From Methanomassiliicoccales archaeon (GTDB lineage: Archaea > Thermoplasmatota > Thermoplasmata > Methanomassiliicoccales > UBA472), in NCBI GenBank assembly GCA_036504055.1, contig DASXVU010000034.1:62001-126000 (forward strand): a stretch of 64,000 nucleotides of DNA, given 5' to 3'. The notes beneath the pieces were generated by a model that searched no databases, was not told the origin of the DNA, and worked only from the letters and a program-made list of their open reading frames with translations. Numbering within the stretch: the stretch's first letter is position 1; each line of letters begins with the position of its first letter. Positions 46,936-55,777 of the stretch are shown piece by piece. The position numbers and the translations under genes were made by a program.

Positions 46936-47069
46936 TTGCTAACATTGTGCGGCCGGACCGATAAATGCATACCCCGTCATGCTATGACATGTCTCGCCTC
47001 GCGATCCGCCTTCCAGGCAGCAGTTTTTTGAACCCTGTTAAGGCCTGGGTCGATCCTGACTTTGCGGAC

Positions 47070-50000
47070 TCAATCCTCTTCCCCGAGATGGGTCTTCTCG
47101 AAGAACTCCTGTATCTCCCATTCGGCGAGGCGGTCCCCCTCCTCGTCCCGGAGGGTAAGGCCAAGTGTCCTTATGTGGTCGTTCAGAGTCCGTCTTGCCT
47201 CTCGGTCGCCGATGAACTGGGTTATGAAGATGTCCTTGCCCTTGGTGCGTGCCTTATAAGCCGCCCTCATCTCCACCCCTTCGAAGATGACGTTGCAGGT
47301 GCAACCGAACCTGGTCCTGATCCAGGGATATTGGAGGTAGAATGCCAGGTTATCATCGGAGGTGAGGACGAACCGATCCGGGGCCTCGATGCCTTTGATG
47401 GAATCGACATCCTCCGCCAGCATCCAATGCATGGTATCGTCCCCTTCCAGCAGGAACCCTTTGACCAGGAGGCCGTCCAGTTCCAGCCCGGCCAACATCG
47501 TGCGGAGCTCGCGCATCGGCATGATGAATCCCAGGAATCGGGACAGGTTCTCCGCGCTGAATATGCCATAGTTGCGGAACGCCATCCGCATCAGCTCCTT
47601 CTTGGCCTCGTGTTGATCCATCCCATTGTCCGGGACCGGCCTGAGAAGGCCGTGCGCATCCGCATACACGATCGTCGAACGGAGCAGCGACCTGAGCGCG
47701 TCATAGCTGCGGCGATGCCCGACCGGAGACAGGTCGAAGAGCTTGTGCTTACTGATGGGCGCCTCCTCCTCGATTATTCGAAGCAAATTGGCCATGTCCG
47801 CCGAGAGCGTCTCGCTGCGCACCTTTCGGTAGAGGGCGGCATGTTCCAGAGAGGTATAGGTGGCATATTCCGGTATGGCCCACACCTTGATCAGGTTTCC
47901 CTGTTCGGCCAGCTTCTTGAGCGGGATCCGCACCTCGGACCGCAGGTAGGCAGCGGCATCCGAGCGCAGACCGCCTATGTACCGGACCGCCTCGATCTCG
48001 TCCGGGAACCTTCTTCCGGCGCCGATGTGCTGCTTGCCTATCAGGTAGGAGATGAAGTCCCTCTCGCTCACCTGAAGGGGCACCATGTTCCCCTTGGCAT
48101 ACATGCCGTCCAACTTGATGTATCCCCTCGACCGGAGGATGTTCGAGGTCTCCTCGTCCAGGTCGTTCACCGGGGTGCCGAGGACCTCCCGGATGCGGAC
48201 CACGTCATATCCTACCAGCCCATAAAACTTCATCATCCCGTCGATGGCTTCCAGTGCGTCAGGGAGCATCTTGGGGTCTTCCAGGTCGAACGAGCGGACC
48301 TCGGTGCAGCCGCTCATCTCCCACTTTTCAATGGCGCCCACCAGCCGGCCGTCTGACAGGATGGGGAATATCCAGCCTTCCCCGTAGCGGGAGGCGATCT
48401 CCGCCCACATTGGCTGGACGTCCGGATCGTACAAGGACACCACCCGGACCCCTTCCTCCGAGTGCTTGAAGCGGTCCAAAGCAGGCAGCTCGTCCTCCAG
48501 CATGACCATCTCGGTGCGGGTCTCGCCCACAGATATGGTCGCCAGATCAAGCTTCCGCAGCAGCTCCCGCACCTCGCCGGACATCATGTTCAGCGCGGTG
48601 CCGATGGAATAGGGCTGTACCGGCCCGTAGGCCCGCAGGTAGCGTTCCACCATTTTCGCCGGGGCATCGCCCTGGTATTCGTTCGGGTGATAAGGGATGT
48701 AGATGTTCTCCCGCGCCCAGTCCTCCCCTTCCTCGTACTTGCGGACCAGGTACAGGTTCCTGTCCAGACGGTCCACCGCCTCCTTGAGCACCTCCTTGTC
48801 CATGTCCAGAATGGACGCCAGCTGCCTAAGGCTCAGCCCTCCGCAGAGCTCCAGCTCGCGGAGTATGGTGTTGTCCAGACCGCTCAGCTCGGAACTGCGG
48901 AACATCGCTGCGTACATCGGCCCGTCTTCCGCCAGAACATAGCGGACCCTTCCGCGCATGAAACGGCCCAGTAGCAATTCGCCGTTCCGGCGCATCTCCT
49001 GCCAGTCGTGGATGTCGAATCTCTCGACCCGGTTGAAGACGTCCAAAGGCATACCGGCCTCGCCGATGATCTGCATGCACTCCACGATGGAACGGAATGG
49101 TCCGTGCGTCTTCTGGCGCCGGTACGACTCGACCGTGCGGTTGTCGTACGATGACAGATTGCTGCTCCTGAGGCGCAGATGGTCCCGCTTCAGCATGTAC
49201 TGCGTGCTCTCGGCGATGACGAACTTGCCTTCGTCCACGATGCCTTCCTCTACCAGGTCCATTATGGCGCGTTTCGTCTCCATCTCGTTAAGGTTTAGAG
49301 TATAGGCGATCTCCTCCACCGTGGCCGGGGCCCACAGTTCCAGGTACGTCGTCAGGGCGTGGTCCAGCGCCTCCTGGCGGGACCGGGGCGGGACCGTCCG
49401 GGCAATATAGGTCCATTTGCCGTCAGAGTAGCGGGGACGCTCGATCCGGAACGAGGACTCCAGGTTCCTCAGGGCCCGCTGCAGCTTGGTCGGTTCCGCC
49501 TGGGCGAACGCCTCGATCTGCTTATGGGTCCGCTCCTCGGTCAGGAACGATAGGATGCGTTGCTCCAGCTCACCGAACGGACGCTCTTTGCGCAGGACCT
49601 CAGCGTAGAAGGGCATCTGCTCGGCCGCCACGAACATGGTGTCCTCGTTGAAGACCGAGGCGATCTTCTTTTCGGCCAGAAGCTCCTCCGCCCAACGATC
49701 TATCTGTTCCCTGGACGGGGTGGCAAAGGGATACACGCTCTTCCCTTTCTCCTTGAAGATGTGCATCGGCCCGGCCCGGCGCAGAAGCTCCAAGATACCG
49801 GCCTTGTCCTCAATGGCCCCCACCTTCTGGCGGAAGTATGTGGCCACCTGCTCCTCCTCGAACTCGAACTCCTTCGCCTCTGCCCCCATCACCTTTGACA
49901 GGACCTTCCGGTGCAACTGCTTCAGCAATGAGCTCCGGTCCTCCATCAGGACTATGTCCGATGTACCGGCCAGGACGACGTTCGCGGCGAAAGGCGACGG

Positions 50001-52451
50001 GGTGCTGGAATAGGGGATGAACGATAGTGTCATCTCCCCTCGTTCCAATTGCTCCAGGATGCCCTTGGCGTTCTTGATGTCCATCACGTCCTCCAGTATC
50101 TCCCGGAAGGTCTCCTCGATCACCGGTACGCCCTCGGCCGATATCAGGTAGTCCAGCAGATACTGCGAACGCACCTGCTGGCGGTTCACCGACACTTCGC
50201 GTCCCTTGTAGTTGCGGAGTATCATGAAGGATCGGGCGGCGGTATGCCGGAAACGCTGCTTGAACAGCTCCGAATCCTTGACCGCCCGGCGCAGCACATT
50301 GTCCAGGTTCAGGCTGGAGACCATATCCTTTACCGACTCCAGGTCCACCCCCCTCTGCGTGGTGACCATGAAGGCGTCGTCCACGATGGAGACGGACACG
50401 TTCCCGCCCAGGCGCTGGGTCAGCTCGAATGCATAGGCTCGTGAGAGTGCGTCATTGACCCTCCTCCCGAAGGGGAAATGGAAGATCAGGGAGGAGTTGT
50501 CGGCCATGTCCCGGTAACCTTCGATCGCAAGCATCTTGTCGTCTGGGATCAGTGAGACCTTCTTCTGCTCACGGAAATACGAGAGTATCGAACGGGCGGA
50601 GCCGGTGTCGATGTCGAAATCCTCCACCAGCCACTCAATGGTCTTTCCGTCTGGGTCGTCCAGGCGCCCGGCCATCTCCCGGCGGAAACGGGCGATCTCC
50701 AGGGACAGATCGAACGAGCGCGGGAGCATCTCCCCGGACCAGGATGGAACGGTGGGCTTCCGGCCGGATGCAGACTTGACAAAGGCCTTCATGCCCTTGG
50801 CCCGGACGAACTCGTAGGAGCGTCCGCCGAGGACGAAAACGTCCCGGGTGGCCAGGCGTTCCACGAACTTCTCCGAGAGGTCGCCGATCAGCGATCCCTT
50901 TTCGGTGAAGACCTTGTAGTGCGCCTCCTCGGGGATCGTGCCCAGGTTCATGAAATAGATCATCCGGGCGCCCTTCTTCTTGCCAAATCGCATCTCCGTC
51001 TCGTCGTACCATATCTTGGAGTAGACGCCTTCGAATGCGTCCCGCGAACCCAGATAGCGCAGCACTTCCATGTACTGCTCCCGAGGCAGGTTGCGGTAGC
51101 AGTGGGAGCGCCTGATCGCCTCGAACGCCTCCTCCACTTCCCAGCGCTTTTCCAGCGACATTCCGACAATGCTCTGTGCCAGAACGTCCAGGCAGTTCTC
51201 CGGGATCGTCACCCGGTCAATGTTCCGGTCGTGTGCCGCACGGCATAGGACGGCGCATTCCACCAGGTCGTCCAGGTCGAACACCAGCATTCGGCCTTTC
51301 GGGGTCTTTCCGTGGGAGTGCCCTGACCGTCCGATCCTCTGCAGGCCTTTGGCCACGCTCTTCGGGGATCCGATCTGGCAGACCAGGTCGACGGAACCGA
51401 TGTCGATGCCTAGTTCGAGGGACGTCGATGACACCACGCATCGGAGCTCGCCGTTCTTCAGCCGGTCCTCGACGTCCAGCCGGCTTTCTTTGCTGAGAGA
51501 GCCGTGGTGCGCCTCGATGCTCTCCACCCCTCGCTCCTTGAGCTTGAAGACCACCGATTCCGTGCCGCTCCTGGTGTTCGTGAAGATCAGTGTCGTCTTG
51601 TGCGCCTCGATCATGTCCCGGAGCATGTCATACATCTTGGCGTTCACGATCTCATAGGGCAGCGTCGTGATGTCCTCGGTGGGACAGATGACCTGGAGGT
51701 CCAGGCTCCTCTTCGTCTTGATCTCGATCAGGTTGCAGTCCCTCATCTGGCCATCGTCGTATCCGACCAGATAGGAGGCGATATGCTCGATCGGTGCCAA
51801 CGTGGCGGAGAGGCCGATACGGGTGATCTGCCTCGTGCAGAGCGATTGAAGCCTTTCGATGGTCAACGACAGATGCACGCCGCGTTTCGAATCGCAGACC
51901 TCGTGAATCTCGTCGATGATGAGATATTCAACACTAGCGAACTTCTCACGGAACTTGGGGGCAGCCAACACCATCGCTAGAGATTCCGGCGTGGTGATGA
52001 ATATGTGCGGGGGTTTGCGTAATTGCTTCTGTCTCTCCGCTTGCGAGGTATCACCGGAACGCACACCGACCCGGATCTTCGGTGCTTCCATTCCCTTCTG
52101 TACAGCCAGGTCGTTTATCTGCTGCAGCGGTTCCTCGAGGTTCTTGTTGATGTCATTGGCCAACGCCTTCAGCGGCGAGATATAGACCGCGTAGATCTTG
52201 TCCTCCAGCTTGCCTTCCTTGGCGTACTTGAAGAGCTCATTGATGATCGATGTGAACGCCGTCAGCGTCTTGCCGGACCCGGTCGGGGACGACACTAGAA
52301 CGTTCTTTCTCTCATGAATGACCGGGATCGCGTATGACTGCGGTTCGGTGAGATCTTCGAACCTGGAATCGAACCATTCGGCGATCAACGGGTCCATCAG
52401 TTCCAGGAAATCCCGCTTGGCCAGCCTCTTGGTTACTCTTACCAACGACAT
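47070..52451 (-). CDS. lhr: Giant full-length Lhr helicase (1793 aa)
   Basis: The Walker A is SSPTGSGKT (54-62) and motif II is DEIH (180-183). TTPESLAM and the motif VI QRIGRSGHSHG are typical of Lhr. The helicase core fills the first 900 residues. The rest, nearly 900 more, is a C-terminal region of winged-helix units (for example LSLRQLASILDMDKEVLKEA, ALNMMSGEVRELLRKL) with an AlkZ-like appearance in places. Archaeal Lhr proteins usually end near 950 residues, so this is the long Lhr-CTD form known from bacteria such as E. coli (1538 residues). Lhr unwinds DNA 3' to 5' and acts in repair. The ATG at 52451 is preceded by an AT-rich box. Confidence 0.9.
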   Translation of the reverse strand: MSLVRVTKRLAKRDFLELMDPLIAEWFDSRFEDLTEPQSYAIPVIHERKNVLVSSPTGSGKTLTAFTSIINELFKYAKEGKLEDKIYAVYISPLKALANDINKNLEEPLQQINDLAVQKGMEAPKIRVGVRSGDTSQAERQKQLRKPPHIFITTPESLAMVLAAPKFREKFASVEYLIIDEIHEVCDSKRGVHLSLTIERLQSLCTRQITRIGLSATLAPIEHIASYLVGYDDGQMRDCNLIEIKTKRSLDLQVICPTEDITTLPYEIVNAKMYDMLRDMIEAHKTTLIFTNTRSGTESVVFKLKERGVESIEAHHGSLSKESRLDVEDRLKNGELRCVVSSTSLELGIDIGSVDLVCQIGSPKSVAKGLQRIGRSGHSHGKTPKGRMLVFDLDDLVECAVLCRAAHDRNIDRVTIPENCLDVLAQSIVGMSLEKRWEVEEAFEAIRRSHCYRNLPREQYMEVLRYLGSRDAFEGVYSKIWYDETEMRFGKKKGARMIYFMNLGTIPEEAHYKVFTEKGSLIGDLSEKFVERLATRDVFVLGGRSYEFVRAKGMKAFVKSASGRKPTVPSWSGEMLPRSFDLSLEIARFRREMAGRLDDPDGKTIEWLVEDFDIDTGSARSILSYFREQKKVSLIPDDKMLAIEGYRDMADNSSLIFHFPFGRRVNDALSRAYAFELTQRLGGNVSVSIVDDAFMVTTQRGVDLESVKDMVSSLNLDNVLRRAVKDSELFKQRFRHTAARSFMILRNYKGREVSVNRQQVRSQYLLDYLISAEGVPVIEETFREILEDVMDIKNAKGILEQLERGEMTLSFIPYSSTPSPFAANVVLAGTSDIVLMEDRSSLLKQLHRKVLSKVMGAEAKEFEFEEEQVATYFRQKVGAIEDKAGILELLRRAGPMHIFKEKGKSVYPFATPSREQIDRWAEELLAEKKIASVFNEDTMFVAAEQMPFYAEVLRKERPFGELEQRILSFLTEERTHKQIEAFAQAEPTKLQRALRNLESSFRIERPRYSDGKWTYIARTVPPRSRQEALDHALTTYLELWAPATVEEIAYTLNLNEMETKRAIMDLVEEGIVDEGKFVIAESTQYMLKRDHLRLRSSNLSSYDNRTVESYRRQKTHGPFRSIVECMQIIGEAGMPLDVFNRVERFDIHDWQEMRRNGELLLGRFMRGRVRYVLAEDGPMYAAMFRSSELSGLDNTILRELELCGGLSLRQLASILDMDKEVLKEAVDRLDRNLYLVRKYEEGEDWARENIYIPYHPNEYQGDAPAKMVERYLRAYGPVQPYSIGTALNMMSGEVRELLRKLDLATISVGETRTEMVMLEDELPALDRFKHSEEGVRVVSLYDPDVQPMWAEIASRYGEGWIFPILSDGRLVGAIEKWEMSGCTEVRSFDLEDPKMLPDALEAIDGMMKFYGLVGYDVVRIREVLGTPVNDLDEETSNILRSRGYIKLDGMYAKGNMVPLQVSERDFISYLIGKQHIGAGRRFPDEIEAVRYIGGLRSDAAAYLRSEVRIPLKKLAEQGNLIKVWAIPEYATYTSLEHAALYRKVRSETLSADMANLLRIIEEEAPISKHKLFDLSPVGHRRSYDALRSLLRSTIVYADAHGLLRPVPDNGMDQHEAKKELMRMAFRNYGIFSAENLSRFLGFIMPMRELRTMLAGLELDGLLVKGFLLEGDDTMHWMLAEDVDSIKGIEAPDRFVLTSDDNLAFYLQYPWIRTRFGCTCNVIFEGVEMRAAYKARTKGKDIFITQFIGDREARRTLNDHIRTLGLTLRDEEGDRLAEWEIQEFFEKTHLGEED

Positions 52452-52592
52452 CTTTTGCCTCTGAAATCGACTTCAATCCCGCATCATGGTATTACTATCT
52501 TTTGCCCGGTACATCGAAAATGGCTGAAGTTGTTCTGATGATACCGCCAGGTTTATCTTCACCCGACTCGGCTGTGTTCAAACGGTGATCTT

Positions 52593-53501
52593 ATGAGATG
52601 GTATAGCTTCGGAAGGTCTGGTGTGGACTTCAACACCGAGGAATGGAAGACCTTAATGGAAGGTCCGGATGACCTGAAAAACCTGACAATGTTAGGGATC
52701 GAGGTCTATCACGACTGTGTCAGAGAGGCCGCGTTGGATCCCGATACCAGGCTGGATGATGCCGTTGAGGCCATGGCGCATGTCACCTACCACATGACCG
52801 AGGACCAGGACGATGATCTATGGACCGATCTGGTGTTCTTTCTCCAACAACGCTGGATGTATGAAGAGCAAACGTTCTGGGAATCGCCGGAAACACTGAT
52901 GACCGCGAATGCCGACATTGAGAGGTCCGGTAAGAGGAACGCCATGATCGAGCTCATGCTCATCGAACAAGCACTTCGGCATCGCGTTAGACCGGCCATC
53001 CTTCGCCTCGTCTGGTGCATGATGATCAGTGCCGGGCTGAAACGGGGGATCGATCATATCGCCAAGAACGATCCGACGGGAACTCTTCTGGTGCCGACCA
53101 CAGTCCTTAGGGAACTGGTCGAGGAAAGGGCGCCCGATTTCTTCGATGAGAAGGAGTTGGCCGGACTGCAGGCGCTTCTCGACCATCTCAGGCTGAGGGA
53201 AAACGGATCGACCGCTGACGAGGTCATGCGGGCGGTCTCTTGCCGAACCTTTTGGATGATAGACGGAGGGGCGATAATGGACCTGTACCTTCACCGGGAA
53301 GGGGGTTCGGAGATCGGGGAGGAGAGGATCGCGGCCTGGAGAGAGTGCGCGATCCATCTATCCGCCTGCATGTCGGCGTTCAACGTGATGCTGGTTGGGA
53401 TGATCACGGCCAAAGGGATCGATGTCAGGCCTGAGCTGTTCCGAGACAAGATAGACCAGAAAAAGAAAAAACAGCCTTCGCTGACCGCCGCCTCTCCCTG
53501 A
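52593..53501 (+). CDS. Unknown cytoplasmic protein (302 aa)
   Basis: I do not recognise a family. It is mostly helical and acidic, with no membrane segment or signal. Visible features are SGVDFNTEEWKTLMEG near the N-terminus, and a hydrophobic helix FNVMLVGMITAKGI near the end. The C-terminus is basic (DQKKKKQ). A box at 52549-52557 (ggtttatct) predicts a leader of about 13 bases before the ATG at 52593. The gene stands alone, divergent from the giant Lhr gene and before the ChrB-C gene. Confidence 0.6.
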   Translation: MRWYSFGRSGVDFNTEEWKTLMEGPDDLKNLTMLGIEVYHDCVREAALDPDTRLDDAVEAMAHVTYHMTEDQDDDLWTDLVFFLQQRWMYEEQTFWESPETLMTANADIERSGKRNAMIELMLIEQALRHRVRPAILRLVWCMMISAGLKRGIDHIAKNDPTGTLLVPTTVLRELVEERAPDFFDEKELAGLQALLDHLRLRENGSTADEVMRAVSCRTFWMIDGGAIMDLYLHREGGSEIGEERIAAWRECAIHLSACMSAFNVMLVGMITAKGIDVRPELFRDKIDQKKKKQPSLTAASP

Positions 53502-53577
53502 ATAAATGAACTATGCTGCTTAGTCGGATTGGAATAATAGGGTCCGAATCCTTAATATCGGCAATGGGGTCTTAATG

Positions 53578-53598
53578 TGCATGCCTTTTTCGCATGCA
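53578..53598. repeat. Inverted repeat at the ChrB-C/MFS promoter
   Basis: tgcatgc and gcatgca flank a 7-base ctttttc spacer. The repeat lies just after the TATA-like cttaatatc (53551-53559) and overlaps the predicted transcription start near 53585. It is a candidate operator or 5'-leader hairpin, ending 14 bases before the ATG at 53612. Confidence 0.5.
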
Positions 53599-53611
53599 TG
53601 GGGGTAATGTT

Positions 53612-54046
53612 ATGAAATGGGTAACCAGGGAAAAGGCGAAGGTGGACAGGATTGCCTGCCCGTGGCTGATCCGCCGGTTCGTGGATGCCGATGCGGTTTT
53701 CCTCTTTGTTGCGGCCGAAAAGGTCCTGGAAGTGTCTAAAAGAGAGAATGCCACCCCCTTCGATGTACCCAATGTTGAGCTGGGCCATCACGGGGACAGA
53801 TGCTCGTTCGACGCGATACTGGAGAAGTTCGCATTGAATGATCCAGCATTGCTGGAAATGGCTTTGATAGTGCGCGGTGCCGACATCCAGATGCCGTCGC
53901 CACCGGCCGAATCGGCCGGCATGGCAGCCCTGGCCGCCGGGTTCAGGTTCGTGGCGAAGGATGATTTCGAGAACATGCGACTGCAGTTCCCGGCCTACGA
54001 TGCCTGGTACGCCTACTGCAAGGCAAAGGTCGCCAATCGCGATTGA
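53612..54046 (+). CDS. ChrB C-terminal domain protein (chromate-resistance-like)
   Basis: The product is 144 residues from the ATG at 53612 (MKWVTREKAKVDRIACPWLI), the standard start of the ChrB C-terminal (Chrome_Resist) domain. The motif CPWLIRRFVDADAVFLFV and DVPNVELGHHGDRCSFD are characteristic. Full ChrB proteins carry an additional N-terminal regulatory domain, absent here. In bacteria the domain goes with chromate transport, but its own function is unclear. An alternative start at 53594 lies within the inverted repeat. It is followed after 10 bases by an MFS gene rather than ChrA. Confidence 0.83.
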   Translation: MKWVTREKAKVDRIACPWLIRRFVDADAVFLFVAAEKVLEVSKRENATPFDVPNVELGHHGDRCSFDAILEKFALNDPALLEMALIVRGADIQMPSPPAESAGMAALAAGFRFVAKDDFENMRLQFPAYDAWYAYCKAKVANRD

Positions 54047-54056
54047 GGATCTGGGC

Positions 54057-55265
54057 ATGTCGATCAAGGGCGGTCAAGGAAGGTTCCTACTGGTCCTGGG
54101 GGCGGTGGCGGCGTTCGCCATCCTTTCCTCCACGATGTCCAAGAACCCGGCCCTGCCCCTGCTGGCAGAACATATCGGGGCCAACGCCGAACAGGTAGGC
54201 CTGGTGGCGGCGATAAGCCCGATCCCGGGGATCCTCGTCTCAAGCATCGCCGGGGCCTACTCCGATCGTAAAGGGAGGCAGAGGATACTGACCTACTCCC
54301 TGCTGATCTTCGCCACCGCTCCGTTCCTCTACCTGTTCGTGACGAACGTCTATGAACTGGCGGCGGTCAGGTTTTACCACGGCTTCGCCACCGCGGTGTT
54401 CATGCCGGTGGCGATGGCGGCCATAGCGGACCGCTATTCCAAGGAGGTGCGCGGCGAAAAGCTGGCCACCTATTCCTCGGCCACCATGGCGGGTCGGTTC
54501 GTGGCCCCATTCCTGGGAGGCGCGTTCCTTTATCTGGCCAATTTCGCCGACCTGTACCTCACCTGCGCCATCACCGGGATGGTGGCATTGGTGATGTCGG
54601 TTCTGATCCCATGGAAGGAGAGCCACCCTGTCGCGGCGAGGCACCTGCCTGAGGGAGGGATGTGGAAGGCGTTATCGTCGGTGGCAAAGGACCGCCGCAT
54701 AATGATCACCTCCTCGATGGAGGGCATGCAGTATTTCGCCATGGGGGCGTTCGAGGCGTTCCTGCCGCTCTATTGCCTTTCCATCGGCCTCAATGGCCTG
54801 GAGATCGGTGCAGTGATGGGCATCCAGGTGGTCAGCATGCTTCTGGCCAAACCGGTCATGGGCCGTATCTCGGATAGGCATGGCCGAGAGCCGGCCATAT
54901 GCGTCGGACTGCTGATGGGCTTCGTGGTGATAACGGCCATGCCGATGGTGAGCAACATAGGGCTGCTCATGATCCTCTCCATACTGTTCGGCCTAAGCGT
55001 CGCGACGGTGACGGCGTCCACATCAGCCCTGGTCTGCGAGTACGCCGGGACCTCGGCGCACGGCTCGGCGATAGGCGTGCTCAGTTCGGTCATGGATGTG
55101 GGGCATTCGGCTGGCCCGCTGATAACAGGAGTGGTTGTCGGCCTGATCTCTTATCAGGCAGGTTTCGGACTGGCCGGCCTGGTCCTCCTGGCCGGGGCGA
55201 TCGTTTTCGCACTGGGTGTGTGGAAAGGAGGTCCGCCGACGAAGAACGGGCATTGTGACGCCTGA
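54057..55265 (+). CDS. MFS transporter (402 aa)
   Basis: The start at ATG 54057 is chosen because residues before MSIKGGQGRFLLVLG are out of family. The protein shows about 12 hydrophobic segments. The MFS motif A lies between TM2 and TM3 (GAYSDRKGRQRI) with a second copy after TM8 (GRISDRHGREPA). The C-terminal half includes GLSVATVTASTSALVCEYAG. The motif set suits a drug or metabolite efflux carrier. It is coupled to the ChrB-C gene. The substrate is unknown, though oxyanion export is a reasonable guess from context. Confidence 0.87.
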   Translation: MSIKGGQGRFLLVLGAVAAFAILSSTMSKNPALPLLAEHIGANAEQVGLVAAISPIPGILVSSIAGAYSDRKGRQRILTYSLLIFATAPFLYLFVTNVYELAAVRFYHGFATAVFMPVAMAAIADRYSKEVRGEKLATYSSATMAGRFVAPFLGGAFLYLANFADLYLTCAITGMVALVMSVLIPWKESHPVAARHLPEGGMWKALSSVAKDRRIMITSSMEGMQYFAMGAFEAFLPLYCLSIGLNGLEIGAVMGIQVVSMLLAKPVMGRISDRHGREPAICVGLLMGFVVITAMPMVSNIGLLMILSILFGLSVATVTASTSALVCEYAGTSAHGSAIGVLSSVMDVGHSAGPLITGVVVGLISYQAGFGLAGLVLLAGAIVFALGVWKGGPPTKNGHCDA

Positions 55266-55274
55266 CCATCAGAG

Positions 55275-55286
55275 GTATTTTAAAAT
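55275..55286 (+). promoter_or_regulatory. Palindromic TATA-like box for the cupredoxin gene
   Basis: tattttaaaata is a perfect 12-base palindrome about 30 bases before the ATG at 55310, consistent with a leaderless start. Confidence 0.5.
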
Positions 55287-55309
55287 AGGGAGGGCTCAGA
55301 CGCTTATTC

Positions 55310-55693
55310 ATGAAGACATCAACGATCATAGGCATCGTCTTGGTCGTGGTTATCATCGTCATCGCTGGCGTTTATGTTGCAACGCAGAACAACAATAACA
55401 GCGGGACGACTCCGGTGGGAGACAACCCAGTGACCATATCCAACTTTGCATTTTCACCGAACCTGATCATCGTGCATGTGAACGACACCGTTACCTGGAA
55501 GAACAACGATGGCATAACCCATACGGTGACGTCAGACGCAAATTCGACCAAGGTGTTCGACAGCGGCAACCTGGGGGCGGGTTCCACATTCTCGGTGACG
55601 TTCACCGTTGCGGGGGATTATTGGTACCACTGCACCATCCACCCCAGCATGGCCCATGCGATCGTCCGGGTCCTTCCTCAGACGACCGGATGA
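55310..55693 (+). CDS. Membrane-anchored cupredoxin (plastocyanin/amicyanin-like)
   Basis: This 127-residue protein has an N-terminal membrane helix (IIGIVLVVVIIVIAGVYVA), then an Asn/Thr-rich linker. The copper domain (about 38-125) has type 1 ligands His71 (GITHTVTSD), Cys108 (YHCTIH), His111 and Met114 (HPSMAH). It should carry electrons on the outer face of the membrane. Length and ligand order match small archaeal halocyanin-like proteins. Its electron partner is not in the window. A hairpin follows the stop. Confidence 0.88.
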   Translation: MKTSTIIGIVLVVVIIVIAGVYVATQNNNNSGTTPVGDNPVTISNFAFSPNLIIVHVNDTVTWKNNDGITHTVTSDANSTKVFDSGNLGAGSTFSVTFTVAGDYWYHCTIHPSMAHAIVRVLPQTTG

Positions 55694-55707
55694 GGACAGC
55701 CTGCAAC

Positions 55708-55737
55708 GAGAACTCCCTTCGGAATTGGTGAGTTCTC
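55708..55737 (+). terminator. Hairpin after the cupredoxin gene
   Basis: gagaactc and gagttctc form a perfect 8-bp stem with a 14-base loop, then acaaaaac. It could terminate the cupredoxin message. The TATA-like cgttttacg of the next gene follows at 55746-55754. Confidence 0.5.
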
Positions 55738-55777
55738 ACAAAAACGTTTTACGTAGAATTGCCCATGTGCAGATAAG

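Noticed and set aside
46965-48356. A 463-codon open frame on the plus strand
   Set aside because: It is antisense to the end of the giant Lhr gene; the sequence has no domain pattern.
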